Positions 22,676-34,976 of a stretch of 64,000 bases of DNA are shown here, in pieces. The stretch is from positions 69,527,095-69,591,094 of the forward strand of contig JBCNJP010000008.1 in assembly GCA_039602395.1 (NCBI GenBank). The letters run 5' to 3'. Within the stretch, counting starts at the first letter, position 1. Every line of letters begins with the position of its first letter. This stretch comes from Deinandra increscens subsp. villosa. Lineage: Eukaryota > Streptophyta > Magnoliopsida > Asterales > Asteraceae. The notes beneath the pieces are model-generated. The model saw only the letters and a program-made list of their open reading frames with translations. It searched no databases and had not been told where the DNA came from. The position numbers and the translations under genes are program-made.

Positions 22676-25600
22676 CTAAGTGGTCTTTTTATCACCTTTG
22701 AGGTTAAGATTGAACCATTTTTTCTTGGTTTTGGAATCAGAGGTTCCTTCTTCATTTGGACCATTGCTGTTTTCACCATCACCTCCTGGAACTTTGGTGT
22801 GACTTCCTCCATTGCTGCTAGCATGAGCACCACTCCCACTTCCGGTAACCAGAGACCTACCTACCGTGAACGATGACTGGATGCTGTCTCGTTGTTTTAG
22901 AAGTTCATCTACCTGTAATATATGCATCTTTGTTAAAAAAAATTGAAAATTGTTGAACAGTATATAATATATTAGATGAAACAATCAGATATGTTTCATA
23001 CTCATATATTGTGCAAAAAAAAAAATTTTATTTTATACACGACAATTACGTGTTTAGACTATTTTACCATTGTATAACTATGGTGTAAGGTGTTCGATCC
23101 GAGATGTTTTTCATTGTGAAATGGGAATGTCATCCTCTTAGATTAGGTCAAAAGAAGGGTACATACATAAATTTATTCTACTCTTTGAGAATGAATCTAA
23201 TAATTTGATAAATAAATAATGAATAGTTCTATATCCTCCTACTTATTGTATCTAAGTAATCCTCCTAAGAATATGATGATTTGCCATGTCATCATCGTAC
23301 TCCTAGGATTACTAATTTACTAGGCATAAATACATCACACTACTCATAATGTGTTAATCCAATATACAGGTGTAAACTGTAAACAAGTCAAGCAGCTCGA
23401 GAGCAACTCGAGATCAGTTCGCTAGAAGCTCGAATTAATCCAAGCTTAAATGAGGTCAAAACCGAGCTTTACATATTGAGCATGACTAAGCCTAAATTAG
23501 CCATTTTAATTTATTTACTATACTAAATATATTATTTTTACATTATAATTGTTAATATGAAATTATGATAAAATAGCGAAACACTATATGTTATATTCCA
23601 ATTTCATTATACTTCCCTGTATTATATATAAAAATTATAGTTATAGTTATATATGTAATATGTATGCGCATGTGATTATAAGAGTATAAATAAAATAATT
23701 AATAAATAATAAAAGAGTCAAGCTCGAGCTTGAAAACTACTTACGACCCGAGCTTGAGTTCTTTCGGCTCATTTACACCCTTTACACCCCTAATCCAAGC
23801 ATATAAGACTAATAATAGTGCCTTGAAGTTGCAATAATCAAATAATAAGATTCAAAACAAACATCCAAACACCCCTAGAGGTTAATTACCAAAAAGGACA
23901 AATGCACTGCTAATCTTTGAAAACAATGGAGGTTGACAAATTTTGTTTCAAAATGGACTAAAGAAACATCCCAGTACCAGATTGCTTATGCGATGCCAAA
24001 ATGCCTGTGTTTTATGTCTTGTACTGTCCAAATTTTGGCCAAATTTTAAACAAAATCATTCATTGGAAAATGAAGATGAATAGATTTTTCAAATTTGCAT
24101 AAGATTTAGTACCGTTGTCTTTTTGGTAATTAATTGTGTAATAAACAAACATACCAAGCAAAGTCCCCCTCGAACACGAGGGTCCAAAGTTAATTGTGTA
24201 ATAAATATAGGTAAAAGCATAAGGCATAAGCACATACATTCTGTTTTTCCTGGCTGTATCTGTTGGTCACTTCTTGAAATCGTGCCAAAGCCTGCAAAAC
24301 ATCAAATGAGAAAATACTCGGATCATAATCATGACATTAAGCTCATAAAAAGTTCAAAACTTTCAATTTTGTTAATTATGTTAAAAAAAAATAAAAAAAA
24401 AAACAGTATTTTCACAATAGTAATCTAAATCGATAAATAAAAGAAGTTAAGCACTAAAAAGAGACTTGAGAGCGATTAACCCGTTTGACCACTGTTCCTC
24501 TTTTAGCTTCTAAATATTTGACCCATTTGACAAAGCCCATTTATAAGTAAACGAGTCAAAAATACACCTGCCGGTATTCTGTCTCAAACTGACGCAGCTC
24601 GGTTCTTTTTCTCAAAATCTGCTGCTCAATATCCTTAAGCTTATGAGTCGTATCCTCATATGTGGTGGCACAAATAGCCTCGATTGTATAAGATGCTGTC
24701 TTAAAAAAATTGTCTCCTGCGATAAAACAAAAGTTCAAATTCTGCATAAACATAAAATCCCAAAAGAGAATTTTTAAAAAAAATACACATGTATATGCTA
24801 ACCATAAACAGCAAATATGTGAGTGCCTGACTTTAGTTCCGAGACCTCACATGGTTGAAGACCTTCCAACCTTTTAAAGAAAGCAGCTTCAGGGTCTTTA
24901 GCCATTGCTAACTGAAAAATTAATTTAAAAAAATTAATAACCCAAAATGATTTTAAAACTGGAAAGTAATAAAGTTGTTGGTGAATGCTTACGGCATTAA
25001 CAGTTGAATCCATTCTGTATACTTGAAAATGCAAGAAATACATCCCTGCTGATGTCACCTTACCCGTCTTCTCACTATCTTCCTGCACGAGATGAGGTCG
25101 TATATTAGAATTTTGGAATTTCTTAGTCCCATTTGAAAGGTGCAATTATCATCAAACCAAACCTCATCATGATAATCTAATTTAGAAAGAAAAAAATAAT
25201 AAAAATAAAATAAAGAGTTAACTTCCTTTTTGGTCCCTGACGTTTACCAGCTTTCTCGCTTTTAGTCCAATTTTATAAAAAAAATCGATTTAAGGGCCTC
25301 ACCTTTGGGTTTTTTCTCAATTTTGGTCACCTTTATATATCCATCCAAATTAATCGTTAAAATGAAGGGCAATTATGTCCATTTAAACTCTAATTCACCA
25401 ACTTAAAAACGAAGTCGATCTATCTAAAGGTGAATAGAGCTTAATTTGGACATAAATGCCCTTCCTTTTAACGATTAGTTTGGACGGATATTTAAAGGTG
25501 ACCAAAATTGAGAAAAAAAACCAAAGGTGAGACCCTTAAATCGATTCTTTTTAAAAACTAGACTAAAAGTGAGAAAAACCGGTAAACCTCAGGGACCAAA

Positions 25601-28284
25601 AAGGAAGTTAACTCAAATAAAATTTTAAAAAAAATGAAAACAGCTGAACATAATAGAAAGAGAATTACCTGCAACGCAAGACTATAGCCACCACCGTTAT
25701 CATGCTCAAAATAAAGTAGCTGCAATGTTAAATTAACAAAAAGATTAATATTGTAGTAAAATATATAAAATCAAACACATTAAAGTTTAAAGTACCTTAA
25801 ACTTGCTTTGTGCAGCTGAAGTAACTCTAACAACAATTCCTGAATGAGCTTGCTCATCACTTATTGTAACACTAAAGAAATGAGCACATTGCTTCTCAAC
25901 CTGCAAATTTAATTTATTTCAGGTAACAAATTTACTAAAAATACATTTCGTCTAACACGTAAATAACGTAAATATCAAATATACACCTTTCCGCTAACTG
26001 ACGTTCCTATTGGAAGCGGTCTGACAGTTACAGTTCCACTTAATGCTTCTTCAAGAACATTGGCTGAAATAGTTGTCTTAATAGGAACTCCAAGCTTACT
26101 AAAAAAGAAAACAGAAAAGCGGGAATTTTGAGCAAAACTGTGAAAATGAATTCAAAAACAGATATTTTTTAATTTTGATAATAAATACCTGAATAGTGCT
26201 GCAAACATTGTATTCACCGTTCCAAGGTTTGATAAGTCGATTTCCATGTCCACACCTTCCGCATCAATAGCCTATTTGGTTGATAAAACGTAAAGTTATG
26301 ATATATAAACCATAGAGAAGAAGAAATTAATCGATTTTGCGTAATATTTAACGAGAAAAAGACTACCTCAAACCCTGAACTATCATATTGCCTTCTTTTT
26401 TCTGGATCGGATAAAATGCTGTAAGAATATGCAACCTCTTTGAATAGTTCTGAGGCTTCAGGATTACTAGCATTTTTATCAGGGTGATACCTGTATGTAA
26501 TCAATGTTAATATTTGATAATATTTATGTTATGTAATCTAATGTAAATTATGTAATCTAAAATTATAAAATAGATTATGATTGCTAAATTTAAACTGATT
26601 ATTCTTGGTGGATTCAAAATTATAAGTTTGCCATAAGGTGAGATAAGTTGTCTTTAATAACCTGATTATCTACTTACAACTGAAGTTGTTTAAATAAGCA
26701 ATCCCAACACCCCGTAAAACAAATTTATAAAATAGAGATCGTATTAACTCTGCACCAACTGATATTTAGTATTAGTCATTCTTATCAAGAAACAAACTCA
26801 TAAAAAAAACAACCATTCAGCTACAGAATTAAACCAAATTATTCCCAAGAACAAGTTAGCAATTAACATTTTGCCGATAATAAATCAACGGATATGAGCA
26901 ACAACCTAATGACAACCAGAACTTCATCAAAATGTAGAAGTGTCGGTATCACTAATCAGTAATCATAAGTCACAACCCACCCAAATCAACTCATTATCAA
27001 GAAATGAACTCATACACAAACAACTTACAATTCCAAAATTTAACCAAACTACCTAACAAATTTGATGAGCTCATATACAAACAACTATAATTCCAAATTA
27101 AACCAAATTACCAAACAATTTTTTAAAGAACTTTGCAAACTGCCAATAATAAATTAATGGATATGAGCAATAATAACCTAATGACAACCAGAAGTCAATC
27201 AAATTGCAAGTGTTGTTATCACTAATCAGCAATCACAAGTCACAGTCCAACCAAAATCAATTCATTATCAAGAATTGAACTCATAAACAAACTACAATTC
27301 CAAATTAAACAAAATTATCCAACAAAGTTTTGAAGAACTTTGAAAACTGCTAATAACAAACAAATTGATAAAAGTAATAACCGATTCGAAAGCAGAATTT
27401 TATCAAATCACAAGTCATAACCCACCCAATACCATAGTTGTCAAAGGCACGCCTATGCTAGCCGTGCGTAGGCACTCACGCCATATTACACCAAGAGTCC
27501 GAACAAAATTGTTATAGACCAAACAAGAGAATATTTTGGGGTTGAGTTCTCCTGTTTGGTCTGTAATTCTGAAATTCTAGCCAAAATGTTCAAAACATCC
27601 AAAAATAGCTTGGAAGTATGGAACCAAGCTAAACTAGCCCTAAAACGTGTCTAAAAACCGCTAAACATATAAGTATGGTATGTTTATATTTTATGCTATG
27701 CGTCTTGCTTATCTAGGGCCCTCGCTTTTCAAACGACTTACTCCTAGGACCAAAATCACAAAACCCTTTGCGCCTCGAGTACGCCTTTCGGCCTTCAAAA
27801 AATACGCCCTATACAAAACTCATCATCAAGAAATTAACTCACACACCAACAGTCCAACAGTTACAATTCCAAATTAAACACAATAACTATTCATTTATGA
27901 TTTTATCCCCAACAAATAATCCAAAAACTTTGCAAATTAAGAACCATAAATAATCCAAAACTCAGCAATAAAGGAAGAAACAAACTAACTTAAGAGCAAG
28001 TTTTCTGTAAGCAGATTTAATATCCAACAAATAACTATTCATTTATGATTTTATCCCCCAACAAATAATTCAAAAACTTTGCAAATTAAGAACCATAAAT
28101 AATACAAAAAATAGCAAAAGAAAAAGAGGAAGAAACAAACTAACTTAAGAGCAAGTTTCCTGTAAGCAGATTTAATCTCCTGATCAGAAGAATCTCTTGA
28201 AACACTCAAAACCTCATATGGGTCTCTCCGATTCGAAATCGCAGGGGTTGAGGAAGAGGTTCCCCCTTCCGTCTTCGAACCCAT
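22676..28284 (-). CDS. DNAJ16: DnaJ (J-domain) co-chaperone, ARG1/ARL family (DNAJ16-like), 11 exons
   Basis: Predicted 417-residue J-protein, a co-chaperone that stimulates Hsp70; Arabidopsis relatives ARG1/ARL act in root gravity response. Exons on the minus strand: 28145-28284, 26367-26490, 26189-26271, 25987-26098, 25796-25900, 25669-25719, 24993-25082, 24803-24911, 24568-24716, 24238-24291 and 22676-22912. All introns are GT-AG and frame is kept throughout. The J domain spans about residues 20-88 with the HPD triad at 49-51. The middle includes KTGKVTSAGMYFLHFQVYRM and a predicted coiled coil at about 295-355 (DIEQQILRKR to VDELLKQRD). The tail ends with a Gly/Ser linker and KTKKKWFNLNLKG, as in this family. 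It most resembles ARL1/DNAJ16 from memory; ARG1 or ARL2 cannot be excluded. Introns 6 and 10 carry MITEs and intron 1 a partial exon duplication. Confidence 0.93.
23365..23792. mobile_element. hAT-like MITE (TAGGGGTGTAAA family) in DnaJ intron 10
   Basis: The ends read TACAGGTGTAAAC and TTTACACCCCTA. Near the ends it is rich in GAGCTCGAGC-type words, and the middle is AT-rich. Flanking 8-mers ATCCAATA and ATCCAAGC agree at 6 of 8 positions, fitting an old hAT insertion. Two relatives lie in introns of the alpha/beta hydrolase gene. Confidence 0.7.
25215..25614. mobile_element. Foldback MITE in DnaJ intron 6
   Basis: Long inverted arms begin GAGTTAACTTCCTTTTTGG and match the right end perfectly for at least 26 bases; the arms continue imperfectly almost to the centre near 25410. 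It occupies 400 of the 586 bases of intron 6. The flanking AT-rich 9-mer AAATAAAAT is present on both sides, but on the left it sits 3 bases from the repeat, so the duplication is uncertain. Structure and arm length suggest a Mutator-type MITE. Confidence 0.75.
27885..28180. repeat. Tandem duplication copying the 3' end of DnaJ exon 1 into intron 1
   Basis: A unit of 141-148 bp is present twice (about 27885-28025 and 28033-28180). The downstream plus-strand copy includes the last 36 or so coding bases of exon 1 (minus strand) with its splice donor; the other copy repeats these bases inside intron 1 with a few changes, including the donor-like AAGTTAG. It is a duplicated exon piece without its own start. 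Confidence 0.88.
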
Positions 28285-30260
28285 CTCCTTTTTCCTCCTT
28301 TTTTATCCTCAAATTTCTCTCAAATCTCAAAATCCACCCAAAACAGAGCTTCTAATCACTTCCCCCAAAAATCCCAGATCAAATTCAAGATCGATTGCAC
28401 GATTTTGCAGAGGGGATCTCTGTTCTTGAATTTTGATTTCTGTCGGAAAAGAATCAAAGATGATAATCGAACAGAGAAGAAAGGGGGAAAGTGCAAGATC
28501 CGGAGCTAGATTCAAACAAGAAGAGGAGTAATTAGGGTATTTTTGAAATGGTAAAGAATCATTAATAACTGTGTGAAAAGAGGGATTTGGTTTTTGGATT
28601 TTTCACCTTTGATTTGGTTCGGTGAAGAACGTTATCTGAGCTTAAGAAACAAGAAGCCCACCACAAGAAATCGACAAGCTTGTCATCCGGGGCGGCTAGA
28701 GAGGTTCAAACCGTGAGTTGAACCGGGTTTTTTTTGTTGAAACTTGAACCGGTTTGAAACCGGTTCTTAAGAGGATGTATAATTTTTTATAACGGGTTTG
28801 TTCGGTTCGGTTTGGTTTTGATTTTTTTTTAAACGGGTTATAATTGTTTCGATTCTGGTTTAACGTGTTTCAAGATAGAATGTCTTAAACCGTTGTTGAA
28901 TCGGTTTGTATCAAATCAGTTTTGATATTGATTCAACTTTCGGGTTATAAAATTATCTCGGCTTTTAAAGCGGTTATTTTAAATTTTTAACACCTCTGAT
29001 ATGGGTAAACAAAATGTTTTGATTTAAAATTCAAGTTTTTTAAGCGTTTTTTTAAACGTTATGTATTTTGAATAATGGTTGGATCTAAAATGATAAAATT
29101 ATTAAATTTCAACTATTAATATTGTGACTGTGTTATGACTATGGTGGATTGTAATTAATAGGAAAGTAATTAAAGTTTTTGAAAGGACAGATTAACTAAC
29201 AAATTTAATACAAAGGTGCTTTTTTCCAGATTAACAAAATTAATTAATACAAAACTAATTGTGTTTTTAACCTTAAATTATGTAAAATTTGTAAGATTAA
29301 TGTGCCACAATAATCATGAATGTCACATTGATAGTTTGAATATGTTATAGTATGGTTCAAATAAATAACATTTTTTAACGGTAACACTTAGAAAAAAAAA
29401 TTGTATGATAAAGTCACCACTCAATGGGATTTGAACTTATAATTTTTTTTATTTAAAATACACCATTTTATCACCAGGGTATTTCTTAAGTGTAACTTTT
29501 TACTATCAGCCTATCAAGAGCGGTTCAAGAGTAATTAAAACGAAGCTAAAACGTTGGCCCTCCACTTCAATCTTTAATGGCCCCCAAATTTCAAAAAAAA
29601 AATGTTATTATAATGTGTTATTTACTTTTGGCCTTATATAATTTGATCATGTCAAAACGTAATCTTAAAGAAAAAGTAAGTTGAATAAAATCACAAAAAT
29701 GGTATTTACTAAAATTTGTATAACTCTACAAGTAAACAAAGTTCTAAACGTGAAAGAACCTATAAATAATAAGAGCTCGAGCATAAAGGGTATACAACAT
29801 AAACTTTAAAAAGGGTCCCCGATTTTTAGCCACATTTATACCCTTAAATCGCTGAAACACTAATATAATACTAGTTGAAAACTTGCACGATGCTGCGAAG
29901 ATGATAATTTACAACACGGTATTCATTTTTGTATTGAAAAGACAAGTTTTTACTTTACATTTATAAATCATTAGAATTCAAGTTGATTGTTTAAAATTTT
30001 ATTTTTATTGAAATATAATTTTATTTTTATGTTTAAAAGACTATTATATCTCCTTTAAACTCTTATTTTATTTTAGTAAAAGATATTGTTATCCTTCTTA
30101 TATGTACTATAATGTAATATAGATATAGATTTAGTGGATAATATAACATACTTAAGAATAAAAGCTATTTACATAATCATGATTATTGTGACACGTTAAC
30201 CTTGTACCACACTTTACATAATTTAAGGTTCATGAAACAAGATCCATCATAGTGGTGTGA
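28285..30260. other. Upstream region of the DnaJ gene and intergenic sequence
   Basis: 28285-28530 is rich in CT on the minus strand and probably holds the 5' UTR and proximal promoter. 28690-28980 is rich in AACCGG/CGGTTT words. Nearby, a minus-strand tRNA-box-like phrase (GGGATTTGAAC near 29428) hints at an old SINE. No gene is seen to 30260. Confidence 0.5.
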
Positions 30261-30714
30261 AACTTTCATGATATGTCATGTGTGGTAATCACACCTTCCT
30301 GCAAGCCAAGAAAAAACATTTTTCTTGTACTTATATTAATTCAATAGTTAATTTGTATAATGAAAAGACTAAAATATTTACAAAATCATTTAAAAACAAT
30401 AATACATATTCCATTGAATACACTATTAGTGAATTCATATATTTACCCGTGAATAAAATAATTTTAAAATATACATGTTTCAAAAGAAAAACTTTCATGA
30501 TATGTCATGTGTGGTAATCACACCTCCCTGCAAGCCAAGAAAAAAAAACATTTTTCTTGTACTTATATTAATTCAATAGCTAATTGTATGATGAAAAGAC
30601 TAAAATTTATACAAAATCATTTAAAAACAATAATGCATGTTCTATTGAATACATTATTAGTGAATTCATATATTTACCCGTGAATAAAATAATTTCAAAA
30701 TATACATGTTTGAG
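30261..30714. repeat. Tandem duplication, two copies of 229 bp
   Basis: The unit starting AACTTTCATGATATGTCATG occurs at 30261 and 30490 with over 90 percent visible identity. A shorter related phrase (ATGTGTAGCAATCACACC) lies near 31416. The plus-strand frame at 30278-30517 is a by-product of this AT-rich repeat. Confidence 0.85.
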
Positions 30715-30722
30715 ATGAAATT

Positions 30723-30845
30723 CTTTTTAACGACAAACTATTCTATTTCTAGTCTACCCTAAATTACAAATAAATGCTTCAATTTATGTTTGAACTCGAG
30801 ACCTCCTCCAAACAAGCATAAACCTCTTACCACTAGGTCATAAAA
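30723..30845 (-). mobile_element. tRNA-derived SINE-like unit
   Basis: On the minus strand it has an A-box-like CCTAGTGGTAAGAGG, then a B-box-like GAGTTCAAACAT, and a 3' part ending ...GTTAAAAA. Order and wording resemble the SINE at 43793-43928 (both have a ...AATAGTTTGYCGTTAAA-type 3' part), so the two probably belong to one family. No clear target duplication was found. Confidence 0.45.
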
Positions 30846-30907
30846 GACATTCATATAATCATGTGATTATTGTGACGCATTTGTATATCATAGTTAACAT
30901 TTTTTAG

Positions 30908-31207
30908 GTTAAATTATAAATTTTATCCTTTAGGTTTGTACGTTTTGTAAATCTTGTCATTTACTTTTACTAATAACACTAAATGTCCTTTAAACCTCAC
31001 AAAGTTTCATCCAGTGTCCTTTGGCCCAATTTTGTTAGTTACGCCAAAGGACGCTCATTGTAACTTTTATACAATATAAAGGACACTCGATGTAAGGTTT
31101 GTTAGGTCAAATGACACCGAGTGAAACTTTGTGAGTTTAAAAGACATCCAGTGTTAACAAATCTTGTAAAATATGCAAACTTAAAGAACAAAATTTGTAA
31201 TTTACTC
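30908..31207. mobile_element. Mutator-type MITE, GAGTAAATTAC family
   Basis: The inverted arms GGTTAAATTATAAATTTT and (right end, inverted) GAGTAAATTACAAATTTT extend through most of the 300 bp. Flanking 9-mers ATTTTTTTA and TTTCTTTTA agree at 7 of 9. The ends match those of the larger element at 51017-52039. It lies about 340 bp upstream of the glycosyltransferase start codon. Confidence 0.65.
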
Positions 31208-31544
31208 TTTCTTTTAATAGCGATTTCTAGATTTTTAAGATAAATTTATCACATCTACGGATAATAAGATTTGAACCTTAACTTTTTTATTGTAAAACAT
31301 ACGACTTAACCATTAGGATCCCATTAAGGGCTCCTACTTTACATGATTGAAGGTTAAAGAAGCGAGATTAATCCTATGACACATTAAGATTAGTGTGACA
31401 TATTCACGCTATATCATGTGTAGCAATCACACCATTCTTACAAGCATAAAAAACATTTGTTTTGGAACTTTTATAATTTGGTTCGTTAATTTTTTATTAT
31501 AAAAAGATGTAGCATATCAATTAAAAGTCTATAAGCATCTCAAA

Positions 31545-33358
31545 ATGCGTATCAAAACTAAAAAACAATGGATTAATGAAGACCACATCCACGTAACCTC
31601 GACCATAACCATGTGTTTGGCCATGTTGTTGTCGTTGGTCGTGTTTGTTCTTGGCACATTCATCGTCAACCATTACAAAACGATTGTAATCCCCCATCAT
31701 CTGTATTTTCCTAGGTTTACTGAGGTTCAACAAACTCAATCTTCTTCAGTCTGTTTATGTCAGGCTTCTTCAACTTCTTTACAAGCTGATCATCATGCTG
31801 TGCAATTTACCGACACAAATGGTGTTGTCGATCTTTGGCACTCGATGAGTGACGACGAGCTCATGGAGAAAGCGAGACATGTCCCGCGTTTTATAGAGGA
31901 CCCATGGAAGGTGGCCTTCATGTTCTTGACAAGGGAAAGCTTGCCCTTGGGTTCGTTTTGGGAAAGGTTCTTTCAAGGGCATGAAGGTCTTTACTCAATT
32001 TATCTACATACGTCTCCAAATTACAACTATGAACCTCCAAATTCATCAGTGTTTTATAAACGAAGAATTCCAAGCAAGGTTACATGTGCAAAATCTTTGA
32101 ATTCATATAGCTTAGACTAGTCTATAGCTTATTATAATTCACTAATAAAAAATACTTACTTCACAATCATTATTCGATCGATTTTATATGATTTGTAACG
32201 GTCTTTAAATTTATGAACAGTTTTACTAACCTATTTTTTATAACCAATCTAATTTTACTTTTTTAATTAAACTCTTATACAAAATTCATGGCCGGTTCAA
32301 CTTTAATTTTTCATCAACTTATCATACTAAAAAAATTACGATTGGTTCGTGCTTTTTTTATTTTATTTTTTTATAAACTTTTTTATTATAAGATTATTAT
32401 ATTATTATAAGATTTATAGCTGATTTACCATTGATTTAGTTTTATATTTTTTGCTAAAATTTTCTATTGTTGATCAGTTTTATTTTTTATTAACATTTTA
32501 TAAATTTATGATTGAGTTCTATAGTTAACTTTTTTTATACAATTTTAAACCGATTTTTATTGTATTAGCTTCTTTTTAATTATGATCGATTTAATTTATC
32601 AAAATTTAGCTTTCATACATTTGGTCATAAATTTTAGTTACCGATATTCAACTATGAATAGTGATTTGACTAAAGCGACACTATTAACATGATATTTGTT
32701 GCTATTTTTACAGGATGTTGAGTGGGGAAAACCGACCATGATTGATGCTGAGAGACGCCTTCTCGCAAACGCACTACTCGACTTCTCGAATCAAAGATTC
32801 GTATTATTATCAGAAACATGTATTCCTCTATTCAATTTCACAACCATCTATAACTACCTTATCAACGCCAACCAAAGTTTCCTCGGTTCATTCGACGAAC
32901 CAGGTAACATCGGGCGTGGGAGATACAACAAGCGGATGGGCCCCACGATAACTTTGCAAGATTGGCGCAAAGGCTCACAGTGGTTCGAAATCAACAGAGA
33001 ACTCGCGGTTGAAATAATCTCGGATAACTTGTATTATCATGTGTTTCGTGACCATTGTTTGCCGCCTTGTTATATGGACGAACATTATTTACCTACACTC
33101 GTGAACAAGGTGTGTCCGGAGTTGACCACAAATAGGACCGTCACGTGGACTGACTGGTCTAGTGGTGGGTCGCACCCTACGACTTTCAGGAAAAAAGATG
33201 TTACCGAAGCGTTTCTAAACCGAGTTAGATATGGGTACAATTGTACTTATAATGGTGGTAATAGCTCCATTTGCTTTTTATTTGCTAGGAAGTTTCATCC
33301 GAGTACTTTGGAACCATTGTTGAGGATAGGTCCGAGGTTGTTCGGGTTTAACACCTAG
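31545..33358 (+). CDS. Family-14 glycosyltransferase (core-2/I-branching enzyme-like, BC10-type)
   Basis: Predicted 392-residue type II Golgi membrane protein. Exons: 31545-32078 and 32714-33358, joined in phase 0 by a GT-AG intron of 635 bp. The short N-terminal tail is followed by one membrane helix at about 19-41 and a stem. The Branch/GT14 domain starts at about residue 121 (KVAFMFLTRESLPLG) and includes LYSIYLHTSP, YKRRIPSK, MIDAERRLLANALLD, FVLLSETCIPLFNF, RKGSQWFE, ADEHYLP-like CYMDEHYLP, TDWSSGGSHP and SICFLFARKFHP near the C-terminus. Length and motif order match plant GT14 proteins, which transfer sugars onto glycoproteins or wall polymers; the exact substrate of BC10-type members is not settled. 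Cys and N-glycosylation sites are visible in the lumenal part. No truncation was seen. Confidence 0.92.
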
Positions 33359-33460
33359 AGTTATAAGTATTTATTTGCTATTGTTGATTATTTTTTAATG
33401 AGTGATGGTTGTGGTGTAATTATGGTTATAAAAATATATAAAAATTTAATACTTATTTTA

Positions 33461-33700
33461 GAGTAAGTGTCATTTTCATCCTTGAGGTTTTTATCAAAGG
33501 TTCAACTTTCGTCTAAATCTAAAAGTTTTAACACTCTCTATCACTCACGTTTCATATTTTAACATTTGTCATCATTTCATCAGCGCTTGTTCAAGTTTTA
33601 TCGACTTAACCCCGCATGAGAGGCATAATCGTCATTTTAGAAACCTTCTGTCTCTTCTACCTCTTCTCTAATCCCCAAACATCACACTTTAATTAACATC
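33461..33700. mobile_element. Possible single arm of a GAGTAA-type MITE
   Basis: GAGTAAGTGTCATTTTCATCC resembles the arm starts of the GAGTAAATTAC elements, with a following TTGAGGTTTTTATCAAAGG. No opposite arm was found, so it is at best truncated. Confidence 0.3.
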
Positions 33701-33861
33701 AGTCACTAACTTTTCATCTTTCATGATATGTGAATTCCCGCCTTTTTTCTACACATCATCAGCTTGTCCTTCACCGATGGATAATGGTATGATTTTAGAC
33801 ATACTTCTTGAATTTTAAGGTATGGTAATCATCCTTAAGTTGCCTAAAGAATTGAGTCTAA

Positions 33862-34243
33862 GGCTGTGTTTGGTAACGTCAAAAAGCTAACTTATAAGCT
33901 AGCTTTTTGACGTTATCAAACGGGGCTTTTTTTAATAAGCTAGCTTTTTTTTTAAACCCCGTTTGGTAACATCAAAAAGCTAACTTATAAGCTAGCTTTT
34001 GAAAAGCTAGTTGGAGTAGCGTTTCAACTAGCTTTTCAACTAGCTTTTATAATATATCCAGTTTTGCCTTTCCTAACTTACAAATAAATATCTTTATTTA
34101 CATTTATGACATGTACTTTTATGTCAATTTTATATTTTTAAGCTAGTTTTTACCAAACGTTATTTTTTATTAGCTAGCTTATCAGCTAGCTTATAATTTA
34201 TCAGCTAGCAGCTAGCTTTTCAGCTAGTGCGTCAAACACAGCC
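33862..34243. mobile_element. Tourist-like (PIF/Harbinger) MITE with TAA duplication
   Basis: The ends GGCTGTGTTTGG and CAAACACAGCC are inverted repeats, flanked by TAA at 33859-33861 and 34244-34246. The 382-bp interior is full of AAGCTAGCTTATAAGCTAGC-like palindromic words. It is non-coding. The 3-bp TAA duplication places it with PIF/Harbinger MITEs. Confidence 0.8.
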
Positions 34244-34379
34244 TAAGAAACATCGGATCATCCACTAGGGTTTGACCTGTAGAATATCTACTTAAATTAC
34301 CCGAAGAATTAAGTGCAACTCATAACATATTTCATGCATCAAATCTATAGATTTTTTTTGCAGACGAGCCGCTTTCAGA

Positions 34380-34575
34380 GACTACTACAAATTATGGATT
34401 GTGAAATTAAAAAGTGAAAGAATGAAATACCTTTATTAAAGGTGAAATTTGATTCCAAAAATGAGTCAATGCTTTGAGAGATCACTACAAATTATGGACC
34501 GTGAAATTAAAAAGTGAAGAGTGAAAATACCTTTAGCAAATGTGAAATTTGATTCCAAAAATGGGTCAATTAATA
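34380..34575. repeat. Tandem duplication, two copies of about 100 bp
   Basis: ACTACAAATTATGGA... occurs at 34384 and 34484 and is followed in both by GTGAAATTAAAAAGTGAA and AAATTTGATTCCAAAAATG. Confidence 0.8.
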
Positions 34576-34579
34576 TCAC

Positions 34580-34944
34580 CGTGGGTCACGTAACTTTAAA
34601 ATATACATCACAAAACATTAAAATGGGAAAAGATAGACAGACGGGTCATATGATATATATACGGCTCGTATTAATCTATACGAGATCCTCATACGATCGT
34701 ATCAAAATCATACATGTGGTGTAGACTTGATTAAAAAGTGGTTTTCACCCATGATATTGGTGATACGGGTCGTATGACCCGTTTGGCCACTAAAGTGGTT
34801 TTTGACACATATTTGGCACTTGTTTTGTTGGGTCATTTTTTTTCTCGATTTCTCACACCTTGAATCAACTACCATACCCCAAATAGGTTCCATGCAATTT
34901 GAAATTAGCTCCAAAATCCAAAGTGATTATGAGACATTTCTACA

Positions 34945-34976
<32 letters not shown>

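Noticed and set aside
22622..22876. Plus-strand frame of 84 codons at the DnaJ 3' exon
   Set aside because: Antisense shadow of the real last exon, which has clear family motifs on the minus strand.
27680..27953. Plus-strand frames inside DnaJ intron 1
   Set aside because: Antisense within an intron, no motifs, AT-rich repeat context.
32079..32120. Early stop of the glycosyltransferase at 32118-32120
   Set aside because: It lies beyond the GT donor at 32079; the next exon continues the GT14 domain in frame.
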